Source: an uncultured Clostridia bacterium (GTDB lineage Bacteria > Bacillota > Clostridia > Christensenellales > Borkfalkiaceae). From it: a DNA stretch of 64,000 nucleotides. Position numbers and translations under genes: made by a program. The stretch's first letter is position 1. Each line of letters starts with the position of its first letter. This document shows, piece after piece, positions 1 to 7,975 of the stretch. The stretch is from assembly GCA_944368925.1 (NCBI GenBank), contig CALVXG010000001.1, positions 186,001 through 250,000 of the forward strand, in the 5' to 3' direction. The notes under the pieces are model-generated. The model worked only from the letters and a program-made list of their open reading frames with translations. It ran no database searches and had not been told where the DNA came from.

Positions 1-344
1 ATGAAGCACAAATGTTCCTCGAAGAACTCGGCCTTTCCGAAAGCGGCCTCTCCCGCCTGATCAAAAAATCTTATTCCCTGCTCGGCCTCATCAGCTACCT
101 CACGGCAGGCGAAAAAGAAACCCGCGCCTGGACAATTACCAAAGGCACCAAGGCCCCCCAGGCCGCAGGCAAGATCCACACCGATTTCGAAAAAGGATTT
201 ATCCGCGCCGAAGTCGTCGACTGGCAGACCCTCATCGAATGCGGCAACTACAACGCCGCCAAAGAAAAAGGCAAAGTACGCTCGGAAGGCAAAGATTACG
301 TCATCAAGGACGGCGACGTCGTTCTGTTCCGCTTTAACGTGTAA
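1..344 (+). CDS. ychF: Ribosome-binding ATPase YchF, C-terminal part (5' end outside window)
   Basis: The reading frame is already open at the left edge (codons E-A-Q precede the first visible Met at 12), so this is the 3' end of a longer gene. The visible ~114 residues match the C-terminus of the Obg-related P-loop ATPase YchF: the EEAQMFLEELGL-type linker helix followed by a TGS domain, ending in the family-typical DGDVVLFRFNV. YchF binds ribosomes and hydrolyses ATP rather than GTP. The nucleotide-binding domain lies upstream and cannot be checked. A strong terminator follows about 100 bases downstream. Confidence 0.9.
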   Translation, partial: EAQMFLEELGLSESGLSRLIKKSYSLLGLISYLTAGEKETRAWTITKGTKAPQAAGKIHTDFEKGFIRAEVVDWQTLIECGNYNAAKEKGKVRSEGKDYVIKDGDVVLFRFNV

Positions 345-440
345 AATCTTTGCGTCTATGCAAAGACGCGCCTCTCTGCGCGCCGTCTCTATTAGAAATA
401 TCCTTTCATAAGAACCGCACTTTTACGCGGAACCATCTTA

Positions 441-473
441 AAACGGGCCGGGCTTGAAAAACCCGGCCCGTTT
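441..473 (+). terminator. Rho-independent terminator after ychF
   Basis: A 12-bp perfect stem (AAACGGGCCGGG at 441-452 with its complement at 462-473) around a short A-rich loop. Its own 3' arm ends in TTT and runs into a pyrimidine stretch. It separates ychF from the accessory cassette that follows. Confidence 0.85.
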
Positions 474-510
474 CCCTCTCCTCCCGCAAAATATATCTGC
501 ATCCTTTCGC

Positions 511-559
511 TTGACTTAATTAGTTCTATATGGTATTATATCGGTACTATATAGAACTA
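511..559 (+). promoter_or_regulatory. Promoter with overlapping inverted-repeat operator, radical-SAM cassette
   Basis: TTGACT (511-516), a 17-base spacer and TATTAT (534-539) form a good sigma-A promoter. An 11-bp perfect inverted repeat, TAGTTCTATAT (521-531) and ATATAGAACTA (549-559), brackets the -10 box, so a dimer bound there would block RNA polymerase. The MarR protein encoded at 1747-2178 in the same transcript is the obvious candidate ligand. That assignment is inference from position. Confidence 0.65.
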
Positions 560-580
560 TATTGGTTTAAGGATATTATT

Positions 581-1173
581 ATGAACCAAATTAAAATTAC
601 ACGGGCACCCGTTTATACCTCGTCCGATCCCATGACTTTTATCTGTTCAAAAAAGGCAGAGGAAAGACAAACACGGCAACGCCTGCATTCTGGACTTATG
701 CTTCAACCAACCCGGGAAAAGTTGTATTTTCGCTTAATAAAGGAGCGTACACCCTCGAACTGCTTGCAAAGGACAAAGAAGCCGTCATTGCCGTCCCCGG
801 CGCGGAACTTACAGGAATGCTGATCGCCTGCGGCACCTCTTCCGGACGGGACACCGACAAGGTTGAGAAATTCGACATTAAAATGCAGAAGCCTGACGGA
901 ACAGAGATCTGCGTACCGGAATCGACACGCCCCGCCATCGTTGCGAAGGTCAGTTTAGCCGTTGACACCGACGACCGCGTCCTGCACATATGCGACGTAA
1001 CTGCCGTCTATGCAGACGATAGCGTCGAGGCAGTTTTCGACTGGAACGGGTATGCGGAACTTGCTCCCGCGCATAAAAAGCGATATGATAACCTGTATAA
1101 AAGACAAAATAAAAAATCTGAACGTCGTCATCGGCTGCCCGATAGGGTGCAGATACTGCTACGCAAGAAATAA
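581..1173 (+). pseudogene. Flavin reductase-like protein, frameshifted in an A6 run
   Basis: Translation from ATG 581 gives a sensible N-terminus (MNQIKITRAPVYTSSDPMTF...) up to the A6 run at 649-654. Homology then continues only in the -1 frame (…GKTNTATPAFWTYASTNPGKV…) to a stop at 1171-1173. Joined, the product is a ~197-residue FMN-binding split-barrel protein of the flavin reductase type, with the usual NTATPAFWTY-like flavin-contact strand. One extra A would restore a single frame, so a real indel, a homopolymer sequencing error or -1 slippage on A_AAA_AAG are all possible. The 3' end overlaps the next gene by 89 bases, more than usual, so a second defect near the C-terminus is possible. 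It may feed electrons to the radical SAM proteins downstream. Confidence 0.6.
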
Positions 1174-1750
1174 TTGCCGCAGATTTCATATTACAGACGA
1201 CTTTCATAAACCGGAGTTTTTTGAACGCAAACTGAGGCTCTTCGACAGCAAGAGGCCCAAAGTTTTTCTGCTTACGGGCATGAGCGATTTTGCCTACTGG
1301 CAGCCGGACTGGACAGAAAAAGTTTTTGAAAAGGCCGCAGCCACGCCGCAAAACACTTATCTGTTTCTGACAAAGCGCCCCGAACGGCTGCACATTCGGA
1401 CCGACCTTGATAACCTGTGGTTCGGCGTGACCGTCACCTGCGCCGCGGAAAGAGAGCGAATCGGAATCTTGAAACAAAATGTCAGGGCAAAACACTATCA
1501 CGCCACGTTCGAGCCCCTCTCCGATGAAGTCGGCGAAGTAGATTTTACGGGAATCGAGTGGGTGGTACTGGGCACCGAAACGGGCAACTGCAAGGACAAG
1601 ACGCCTTCTCAAAAGCCGTGGATAGACGGACTCGCCGCGCAAGCGCAGAGAAAAAATATCCCCGTTTTTATGAAGGAGGATCTATTCTTCGCAGGCATTG
1701 TTCCCGAAAGCCTGATGATACAGAAATTTCCCAAGGAGTTTGATCTATGA
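1085..1750 (+). CDS. Radical SAM protein A of a radical SAM mobile pair
   Basis: A 221-residue protein with the radical SAM cluster motif C18-x3-C22-x2-C25 (GCPIGCRYCYARNNCRRF), which binds [4Fe-4S] and cleaves S-adenosylmethionine. Start ATG 1085 places the motif about 17 residues in, as I recall for the family called radical SAM mobile pair protein A. An ATG at 1010 also lies in frame but inside the preceding gene. Further signatures are FLLTGMSDFAYW, a TKRPERL segment, FGVTVTC and EWVVLGTETG, resembling the DUF5131/phage Gp37-Gp68 group. Its stop overlaps the MarR start (ATGA). Substrate and reaction are unknown. Confidence 0.8.
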   Translation: MITCIKDKIKNLNVVIGCPIGCRYCYARNNCRRFHITDDFHKPEFFERKLRLFDSKRPKVFLLTGMSDFAYWQPDWTEKVFEKAAATPQNTYLFLTKRPERLHIRTDLDNLWFGVTVTCAAERERIGILKQNVRAKHYHATFEPLSDEVGEVDFTGIEWVVLGTETGNCKDKTPSQKPWIDGLAAQAQRKNIPVFMKEDLFFAGIVPESLMIQKFPKEFDL

Positions 1751-2178
1751 ACGCAAGACAAGGCGGTTTTTTAATTTCCAAAATAAAGAATATAGGCGGA
1801 CGTAAGTTCGATAAGATCCTTCAGAAAAAAAATATCGACGCATTCAACGGCGCACAGGGCAAAATACTCTATGTTCTATGGCAGAACGGCAAACTGACAG
1901 CAACCGAAATTTCCAAAAAAAGCGGACTCGCCAAAACTACCCTATCCGCCATGCTTTCCCGAATGGACGAACAGGGACTGATCACCATGGAAGAAAGCGC
2001 AACGGATAAACGCAGCGTTTGCATATCGCTCACACAGAAGGCTGCCGCCCTCAAACAGGAATACGTCGCCGTCTCGCGCGAGATAGAGAATGTCTATTAT
2101 AAAGGCTTTACCGACGAAGAAGTCGAACAATTTGAAAATTATTTAAAAAGAATCCTCAAAAATCTGGAGAAAGAATGA
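1747..2178 (+). CDS. MarR-family transcriptional regulator of the radical SAM pair
   Basis: A 143-residue winged-helix protein. The central part (about residues 45-100) has the MarR recognition region, KLTATEISKKSGLAKTTLSAML, followed by the wing D-E-Q-G-L-I and TDKRSVCISLT, flanked by dimerising helices. It lies between the two radical SAM genes with 4-base overlaps on both sides, so all three are translationally coupled. By position it probably represses the cassette through the inverted repeat at 521-559. The ligand is unknown. Confidence 0.85.
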   Translation: MNARQGGFLISKIKNIGGRKFDKILQKKNIDAFNGAQGKILYVLWQNGKLTATEISKKSGLAKTTLSAMLSRMDEQGLITMEESATDKRSVCISLTQKAAALKQEYVAVSREIENVYYKGFTDEEVEQFENYLKRILKNLEKE

Positions 2179-3062
2179 TGGACGATATCAAAATTACCCC
2201 CGTAAAAGTGAAAACAATCCTCACAAAATCCAACCTGCCTATTGCCGGATATTCGATCAATCCCTACGTCGGCTGCACGCACGCCTGTAAATATTGCTAC
2301 GCCTGCTTTATGAAAAGATTCACGGGACACAACGAACCGTGGGGAACGTTCCTCGACGTAAAACATTGGGACACAATCAAAAACCCGCAAAAATTTGCGG
2401 GACAGACTATGATCGTCGGCTCGGTAACGGACGCTTACAATCCGCAGGAAGAAACGTTCCGCCGCACACGCGCATTTTTGGAACAGATGCAGGGAAGCGG
2501 GATCAACCTCATCGTCACCACAAAGTCCGACCTGGTACTGCGCGACCTCGACCTCATTAAGACCTTCCCCTCTCCACTCATAAGCTGGTCAATAAACACG
2601 CTCGACGAAAACTTCAAAAACGATATGGACAAAGCCGTTTCGATCGGACGCAGAATTGCGGCTATGAAAAAGTGCCACGAAGAGGGTATACGCACAACCT
2701 GCTTTATATCCCCCATCTTCCCCGAAATTACGCAAGTGTTTGAAATAATCGGGCAAATAAAAGACTTCTGCGACTATATCTGGCTGGAAAACCTCAACTT
2801 GCGCGGCAACTTCAAAGCTCAGATCATGGAATATATCGAAAAAAGATATACCGGCTTACTGCCCCTCTATCATCAGATATACAACAAAAACGACATGACT
2901 TATTGGCAGGATTTGGACAAAAAAATGACAGATTATGCCGGGAACAACGGGTTTATATATGTGACGGACAAGGAACCTTTCCTCCGCAACCCATCCGGCA
3001 AGCCGATCATCATAAATTATTTCTACCACTCCCAAATAAAACAGTCGGCAAAAAAAAGGTGA
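2175..3062 (+). CDS. Radical SAM protein B of a radical SAM mobile pair
   Basis: A 295-residue radical SAM protein with C34-x3-C38-x2-C41 (GCTHACKYCYACFM) and an SPL-like layout: INPYVGC before the motif, then GSVTDAYNPQEE, VTTKSDLVLRDLDL and FISPIFPEIT. ATG 2175 and ATG 2178 are both possible starts; the first overlaps the MarR stop. It resembles DNA photoproduct-lyase-like radical SAM proteins, but I know of no proven reaction for this family. With the flavin reductase-like gene, protein A and MarR it forms one accessory operon on the strand opposite to nearly all neighbours. Confidence 0.8.
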   Translation: MMDDIKITPVKVKTILTKSNLPIAGYSINPYVGCTHACKYCYACFMKRFTGHNEPWGTFLDVKHWDTIKNPQKFAGQTMIVGSVTDAYNPQEETFRRTRAFLEQMQGSGINLIVTTKSDLVLRDLDLIKTFPSPLISWSINTLDENFKNDMDKAVSIGRRIAAMKKCHEEGIRTTCFISPIFPEITQVFEIIGQIKDFCDYIWLENLNLRGNFKAQIMEYIEKRYTGLLPLYHQIYNKNDMTYWQDLDKKMTDYAGNNGFIYVTDKEPFLRNPSGKPIIINYFYHSQIKQSAKKR

Positions 3063-3302
3063 TCCGTCTTTTGACCGCACCCTTAAGCCAAGCGGAACGC
3101 TCCGCCGGCTCATCGGAATCCTAAAAGCGGAAAACGGCCCCTTCTCTATTTTGAAACAAATCCTTTACGCCGGACGCGCGCATTGCGCCGAAAAAACAAA
3201 CGATCCGCCGTTCCTGCGGCTTTGCATCGAGTTTAAGGCTATCCGACCCTGATCGGAGAAATTTTACGCGGGGAAAAAGAAAATTTATATTTACGAAACA
3301 TT
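3063..3302. other. Gap between the radical SAM cassette and GH36; no gene seen
   Basis: About 240 bases with no start codon plus ribosome-binding-site combination leading to a convincing protein. There is a purine-rich stretch near 3270-3300. I see no repeat or RNA gene here. Confidence 0.4.
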
Positions 3303-3348
3303 TTACGGGAGCGGCGCCGCAATTTACATTGCGGCGCCGCTCCCGTAA
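3303..3348 (-). terminator. Very long hairpin at the 3' end of the alpha-galactosidase gene
   Basis: A 21-bp perfect stem (3303-3323 with 3328-3348) closed by the 4-base loop TTAC. It sits about 10 bases past the GH36 stop codon. The U-tract is poor on both strands, so it could act as an mRNA 3'-end stabiliser as well as a terminator for the convergent cassette and GH36. Confidence 0.65.
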
Positions 3349-3357
3349 TAAATGCCG

Positions 3358-5463
3358 TTAGGCTTTCAGTTTTTTGAAAATGTACATGCGGCTCAGAACG
3401 CAGCCGCTGTTTTTGACGACCGTTTCAAAATCGAACATGTCGCGAAGAGGAAAATCCCCGTTCATCAGCAGTTCGCCGCTCGCCGTAAAGGCGCCCTCTT
3501 TGCCGCGCTGCGAAACTTCGTACACCGCGGAAGGGTTCAGCCCCTTGAAGCGGACGGTCTTCAACGGCGCCGAAGGATGGATCTGCGTAAGAGTGACGAC
3601 GGCGATCGCACTGTTTTTGTCCTTCGATACCGTGATGTATCCCTCCGTTCCCTCTTCGCCCAGCCGATATTGGTCGCCGTACTGCAACAGTTTTCGGTTT
3701 GCTTTGTAAAAGGCGATGTGCTCTTTTACCTGCGCCGCTTCCTGCGGCGTAAACTTGGTCATGTCCAGCTCGTACCCCAGCACGCCGCCGCACGCTATGT
3801 GAAAACGCGTTTCCAACGGGTTGCTGTTCCCCGTCTGATGGTTCGGGCTCGCCGATACGTGCGCCCCCATCGCCGATTGCGGATACCCGTACGACGTGCC
3901 GCGCTGGATCGAAATACGCTCCCGCGCATCCGTATCGTCGCTCGTCCAATACTGCGGAAAATAACAGAGATTCCCCAAATCGAATCTTCCGCCGCCGCCC
4001 GCACAGCCTTCAAACAGCACAAACGGAAACTTCTTCATGATCTTCGTCACCACCCGGTAATACCCCAGCATGTAACGATGAAAATATTCCCCGGGATAAA
4101 TTCCCTTGCCGTAACAGTCCGTCAGCGATCGGTTGAAATCCCACTTCACATAATCTGCCCCGCTGCGCGAGATCACGTCGCTGATCACGCGAACCACGTA
4201 ATTTTGTACCTTTTCGTCCGCCATGTTCAGCATCAGCTGGTGCCGCATCCGCTCCGGTTCCCGCCCCGGCACTTTCATCGCAAAATTCGGATGCGTGCGG
4301 TACAGTTCGCTGTCTTCGCTGATCATCTCGGGCTCCACCCAGATCCCGAACATGAGCCCCATCGCCCGTATCTTCTCCGCAAGATTCGCAAGGCCTCCCC
4401 CCGTCTTTTCGGGATTGTCAAACCAGTCCCCCAAAGAACAGGTGTCGCTGTTGCGCTTGCCGAACCATCCGTCGTCCAACACAAACAGCTCCACGCCCGC
4501 TTCTTTCGCCGCCTTCGCGATCGCCAGCAGCTTCTCTTCGTTAAAATCAAAATACGTGCCTTCCCAATTGTTCACAAGCACGGGACGCTCTCTCTTCTTC
4601 CACTTGCCGCGCACGATATGCTCGCAAACAAACGCGTGCATGCGCCCGCTCAGCGCATCTTCGTCCGGCGCATAACACATTACCGCCTCCGGCGCGGAAA
4701 ATTCTTCCCCCGGCTGCAGTCTCCAATCGAACATGAAATCGTTCATTCCGATCAAAACGCGCGTGATTCCGCTCCCGTCCGCTTCGAACGTCTCTTTGTG
4801 ATTTCCCGAATACACCAGGTTGAATCCGTATACCCCGCTCCCGTTCTCCGCCATCACAAACGGATTGCGCGTGTGCGAGGACATACCGCGCTTGGAATCG
4901 TTCACAAAAATTCCGCCGCCGATCTCCCGCTCCATGCGCCGACGCTCCCGCGCCCAGGCGCCTTCAAACGTGACGATCTTATAATCTTCCCCCAACAGAT
5001 CCAGCTGCAGGCTCATCAGTCTGTGTATATGAATCTCTTTCTTGCTCCCGTTTACGATCTTCGACGATACCGCGATCACGTCGCTGTCTTCAAACACCGT
5101 GTAATAAACGTACAACGCAACTTTCGTGGGCGCGTCCACAAACTTCATCTCCAGCGTCTTGCCTTCCCCGTACGAAGAAGGCAACCCCGCTATCTCCGGC
5201 TTTTCCGCCAGTATCCTGCTCTTGGAATATTCAAAATCTGCCGCAAACCCGCCGTCCGCATTCTCCAGCACCACGCCGTAATCCAGATACGCACTCTTCC
5301 CCGGCGCCGATACGATCTTCCTCGCTCCCGTCACGTATGCCTCAAAATCCCATACATTCCCCAACTTCTTTCCGTAATAGACATACTCCGACGTGTCCGC
5401 CTTGATCACAAGCGTCGTGTTGGCCGTGTCTAACCGTATTACCTGCCCCTTTTTCTTAATCAT
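3358..5463 (-). CDS. Alpha-galactosidase, glycoside hydrolase family 36
   Basis: A 701-residue protein close to the usual GH36 length. The N-terminal half is the beta-supersandwich domain. The TIM barrel carries the family hallmarks FVLDDGWFG, the nucleophile motif YVKWDFNR (Asp near residue 443), FEGCAGGGGRFD, the acid/base motif WTSDDTDA (near 508) and a HVSASPNHQTGN segment. It should release terminal alpha-galactose from melibiose or raffinose-type sugars. No signal peptide is visible, so it is cytoplasmic. The start at 5463 has GGAGG six bases upstream. A single-gene unit, with a possible promoter TATACA-N17-TATACT upstream. Confidence 0.93.
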   Translation of the reverse strand: MIKKKGQVIRLDTANTTLVIKADTSEYVYYGKKLGNVWDFEAYVTGARKIVSAPGKSAYLDYGVVLENADGGFAADFEYSKSRILAEKPEIAGLPSSYGEGKTLEMKFVDAPTKVALYVYYTVFEDSDVIAVSSKIVNGSKKEIHIHRLMSLQLDLLGEDYKIVTFEGAWARERRRMEREIGGGIFVNDSKRGMSSHTRNPFVMAENGSGVYGFNLVYSGNHKETFEADGSGITRVLIGMNDFMFDWRLQPGEEFSAPEAVMCYAPDEDALSGRMHAFVCEHIVRGKWKKRERPVLVNNWEGTYFDFNEEKLLAIAKAAKEAGVELFVLDDGWFGKRNSDTCSLGDWFDNPEKTGGGLANLAEKIRAMGLMFGIWVEPEMISEDSELYRTHPNFAMKVPGREPERMRHQLMLNMADEKVQNYVVRVISDVISRSGADYVKWDFNRSLTDCYGKGIYPGEYFHRYMLGYYRVVTKIMKKFPFVLFEGCAGGGGRFDLGNLCYFPQYWTSDDTDARERISIQRGTSYGYPQSAMGAHVSASPNHQTGNSNPLETRFHIACGGVLGYELDMTKFTPQEAAQVKEHIAFYKANRKLLQYGDQYRLGEEGTEGYITVSKDKNSAIAVVTLTQIHPSAPLKTVRFKGLNPSAVYEVSQRGKEGAFTASGELLMNGDFPLRDMFDFETVVKNSGCVLSRMYIFKKLKA

Positions 5464-5636
5464 ATAAGCCTCCGCTTTGGTTTGCGGCTTTCTCTTTCCG
5501 CTTCCTTTTCAGTATATCATATTTCCCACCGTTTGTATAGTAAAATATTAATTTTTCAAAAAATCACGCGCCTGCCCTCTCTGCCGCAAAACTTGCACTT
5601 TTTTGTGCCTTTATGCCTTGAATGTTTTTTAAACGC

Positions 5637-5670
5637 AACGGGGAGGCTTTGCCTGCAAAGCCTCCCCGTT
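5637..5670 (-). terminator. Terminator downstream of the CotF-like pair
   Basis: A perfect 15-bp stem (AACGGGGAGGCTTTG at 5637-5651, complement 5656-5670) with a 4-base CCTG loop. It lies about 40 bases past the stop of the CotF-like gene. The U-tract on the minus strand is short. Confidence 0.65.
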
Positions 5671-5708
5671 TTCCTGTAACACAGAAATCTCTTTTTGTTT
5701 TTCTGCGC

Positions 5709-5999
5709 CTATTCCCTCGAAAGTTCTTTCCGTCTCCGTTCGTAAAAAGAAATCGTCTTCTCCAGAAGTTCCCGATCGGCGGACGGCTGTTCGCAGCGCA
5801 CCGTGCCGTCTTCGTTTACGGCCGACATATCCAGCGCCGCTTCCGTAAACTGCTGCACAAGCTGTGCGTGCAAGCTCTGCGAGGCGCAGTCCTCCAACGC
5901 CGCGGCATAACACGACAACACCGCGCGCTCCGCCGCGCACATATCCGACAAAGCGTCCGCTTCGTTCAGCGATACGTCCCTTTTGCTCAATTTTTGCAT
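5709..5999 (-). CDS. CotF-like small helical protein (putative spore coat)
   Basis: A 96-residue, all-helical protein. The pattern SLNEADALSDMCAAERAVLSCY followed by a second helix, LHAQLVQQFTEAALD, resembles the ferritin-like CotF spore-coat family, where SLNEKD-type starts are common. ATG 5999 has a GGGGGAG ribosome-binding site. It follows the 66-residue gene at 6016-6216 by 16 bases, so the two are probably one operon. Assignment is by pattern only; a general ferritin-like hypothetical is the alternative. Confidence 0.5.
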   Translation of the reverse strand: MQKLSKRDVSLNEADALSDMCAAERAVLSCYAAALEDCASQSLHAQLVQQFTEAALDMSAVNEDGTVRCEQPSADRELLEKTISFYERRRKELSRE

Positions 6000-6015
6000 A
6001 TACGTCTCCCCCGTT

Positions 6016-6216
6016 TTATAACGATTGCTGTTTCAATGTATCCAAAATCGCACCAAACCTCGCCGCATGATTCTGCGACAAAGTGCGCATACGCGCCGAC
6101 AATACGCTGTCCGTCAGCGTGTTGGCATACAGTTTTGCTTTTTCGCCCGCCAGATATTCCGCTTCGAGCAGGTTGCTGATGCGCGCCAATGAACGCGCCG
6201 AAAATCGGTTGACCAT
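6016..6216 (-). CDS. Small ferritin-like helical protein, partner of the CotF-like gene
   Basis: A 66-residue protein made almost entirely of two amphipathic helices (LARISNLLEAEYLAGEKAKLYA and LSARMRTLSQNHAARFGAIL). The second ends in an N-H-x-x-R-F-x-x-I-L pattern seen in short ferritin-like spore-coat relatives. ATG 6216 is preceded by AGGAG at suitable spacing. It is first gene of a two-gene unit with the CotF-like protein. The function is inferred from resemblance and pairing only. Confidence 0.45.
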   Translation of the reverse strand: MVNRFSARSLARISNLLEAEYLAGEKAKLYANTLTDSVLSARMRTLSQNHAARFGAILDTLKQQSL

Positions 6217-6268
6217 CCTGTTTTTCTCCTATACAATCAGTTTGCGCCGATTCCGCGTTCCTATTCGG

Positions 6269-6300
6269 TTTTTTGCCCGATTTTTCGATCGGGCAAAAAA
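6269..6300. terminator. Bidirectional terminator hairpin
   Basis: A perfect 13-bp stem, TTTTTTGCCCGAT (6269-6281) with its complement at 6288-6300. It carries T-runs or A-runs at both ends and so can terminate in either direction. It lies upstream of the CotF-like pair and past the end of the zinc-ribbon operon. Confidence 0.75.
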
Positions 6301-6351
6301 TCCGCTCTCTCTTCACCGCTTGCGCGGCGCAAAATTTGATAAGGAAAAAAA

Positions 6352-6384
6352 GGAAGCCGTTCCCCGAATACGGGGAACGGCTTC
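6352..6384 (-). terminator. Terminator of the macromolecular synthesis operon
   Basis: A 14-bp stem, GGAAGCCGTTCCCC (6352-6365) with 6371-6384. On the minus strand it is followed directly by CCTTTTTTTCC. It lies about 90 bases past the zinc-ribbon gene stop. Confidence 0.85.
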
Positions 6385-6475
6385 CCTTCTTTGCCCGCGC
6401 GGTTTGCCCGATGCAAAATCTCGCGCGGTGGATCGTTCCGAAATTCTGCCGATCGCTTTTGATCGGCGCTAAAAC

Positions 6476-7177
6476 TTATTTTCTTTTAAAGAGTGTCCTG
6501 CGGCAGCTGTCGCATTCGATCGGCGTTCCTTCCGCAAGTTTGGAAAGTTCCGCGATGGAAAGTTCCATTCCGCATTGCGGACAACGGTTGTCCTTCACTT
6601 CACATACGACGGGATACAGCTTTTCGCGGCGCTTTGCGTTGTATTTCTCCAACTGGTCTTTGGGAACCTTTTCCGCAATTTTTTTCATCTCCGCCTCGAT
6701 CTGCGCGATCTCCGCCGCGTGCGATTCCTTTACCGCCGCGTACTTTTCTTTGTATTCTTTATATTGACGCTGCATCGCGATCGTCTGCTTTTTCACCGTC
6801 TGGTACTCCGACGACGCCGCTTCGATCAGCGATACGAGTTTGTTGATCTCCGCTTTCAGCCCGCGAAGATTATCCGAAATCTGCGTTGCGTTCTTCTTGT
6901 AAAAGGAAATCTCGCCCCCCTGCTCCCCGATCATCTCGTCCAGATTTTCGTAATCTTTGATCGTGTCCGCGATCTCCTTGTATTTTTTCTCGAGTTGTTC
7001 GAACAAATGCCGCAACTCCGCCGCCTTTACGTCCAGAGCCTCCAGCTTTTCAGGCGCCTTTTCCAAAAACTTGCGCGCCGTCATGTACTTTTTCCGCTCT
7101 TCCGTGGCAAAAATAACCTGCTCGACTGCCCGAAGTTTTCCGTCTGCCTCCTGGTATTTCAACAATTCGTCTATCAT
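6476..7177 (-). CDS. Coiled-coil protein with C4-type zinc ribbon (CT398/DR0291 type)
   Basis: A 233-residue protein. Residues ~1-185 are a long coiled coil rich in Glu and Lys. The C-terminus has a four-cysteine zinc ribbon (CPQCGMELS…CDSCRRTLF). This matches the zf-RING_7/CT398-like family, usually found next to Nif3-like genes as here (15-base gap). No biochemical role is firmly established; nucleic acid or protein interaction is likely. It is last gene of the rpoD-dnaG operon and is followed by a strong terminator. Confidence 0.85.
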   Translation of the reverse strand: MIDELLKYQEADGKLRAVEQVIFATEERKKYMTARKFLEKAPEKLEALDVKAAELRHLFEQLEKKYKEIADTIKDYENLDEMIGEQGGEISFYKKNATQISDNLRGLKAEINKLVSLIEAASSEYQTVKKQTIAMQRQYKEYKEKYAAVKESHAAEIAQIEAEMKKIAEKVPKDQLEKYNAKRREKLYPVVCEVKDNRCPQCGMELSIAELSKLAEGTPIECDSCRRTLFKRK

Positions 7178-7192
7178 TTTACACCTCCGCCC

Positions 7193-7975
7193 TTAAAGCA
7201 TAAACCGATCTTCATAATAAAAACAAGGAATGCCCAGTTTCTCTTTAAGTTCTTGATAAATTTTCTTAAATCCGTAATTTTCACTCGCATAATGCGTCAG
7301 CTGCACTACGTTCAGCCCCGATTCCAACGCATCGCAAATAAAATTGTGCTTAATATCCGCCGAGACGATCACCTGCGCGCCCGCCCGTCTCGCCGCCGCA
7401 ATCGCTCCCGCATCCACGCCCGCGCCGCAAAAAGACGCCGCGCGCGTGACGGGCCGCTCCTCTCCGTACACAAAGGCGCGCTCTGTGTGCAGTTCCGCTT
7501 TCAAACGCCGCACAAACTCCGAAAAAGCGCTCTCCTTTACGTCGAAAATTCGGCCGTATCCGCCTTTTTCCAATCTTTCCCGCGGCAACAGTTCTCCCGT
7601 TCCGCCCGCCGCCCGCGCCAGGCTCTCATCGATCCCGCCTTCCGCGCAGTCCAGATTCAGGTGCATCGAAATAACGCCGATCCCGTTCTCCGCCGCGCGC
7701 AAAATGCGCGCTCCCGTCGGATCGTCCGCACGCAGCGCCGAGATCGGGAAAAAGATCGCGGGATGATGCGTCACGATCAGGTTGCACCCCTCCCGCTCCG
7801 CCGCATCCAGCGCGCCCTGCGAAAGATCCAATGAAAATACCGCGCCCGTTATCTCCTTTCCGCCGTCCAGCAAAATCCCGCTGTTGTCTCGCCCGCCGTA
7901 TGCCGCTATGTAGTCGTCGCTCAGCTTCTTCGGAAACCGCGCGTCGATCTTTTCATATATTTCTTTCAGCTTCAT
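7193..7975 (-). CDS. Nif3-like dinuclear metal center protein
   Basis: A 260-residue protein of the Nif3/YbgI/YqfO family with the metal-site motif VTHHPAIFFP and a C-terminal THYASENYG segment. The length fits the short YbgI form without the PII-like insert of B. subtilis YqfO. These proteins form hexameric rings with two metal ions per subunit; the reaction is unsettled, with GTP cyclohydrolase-like activity proposed. Its start overlaps the end of trmK by 23 bases. This Nif3-TrmK-RpoD-DnaG order is standard in Firmicutes. Confidence 0.9.
   Translation of the reverse strand: MKLKEIYEKIDARFPKKLSDDYIAAYGGRDNSGILLDGGKEITGAVFSLDLSQGALDAAEREGCNLIVTHHPAIFFPISALRADDPTGARILRAAENGIGVISMHLNLDCAEGGIDESLARAAGGTGELLPRERLEKGGYGRIFDVKESAFSEFVRRLKAELHTERAFVYGEERPVTRAASFCGAGVDAGAIAAARRAGAQVIVSADIKHNFICDALESGLNVVQLTHYASENYGFKKIYQELKEKLGIPCFYYEDRFML

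Noticed and set aside
530..580. An upstream in-frame start (530) for the flavin reductase-like gene.
   Set aside because: It would begin inside the promoter and operator; ATG 581 gives a sensible N-terminus after an AAGGA-type site.
3352..5433. A 693-codon open frame on the plus strand opposite GH36.
   Set aside because: It is the antisense of a clearly conserved alpha-galactosidase, is extremely rich in Arg, His and Pro, and has no ribosome-binding site; a codon-bias shadow.
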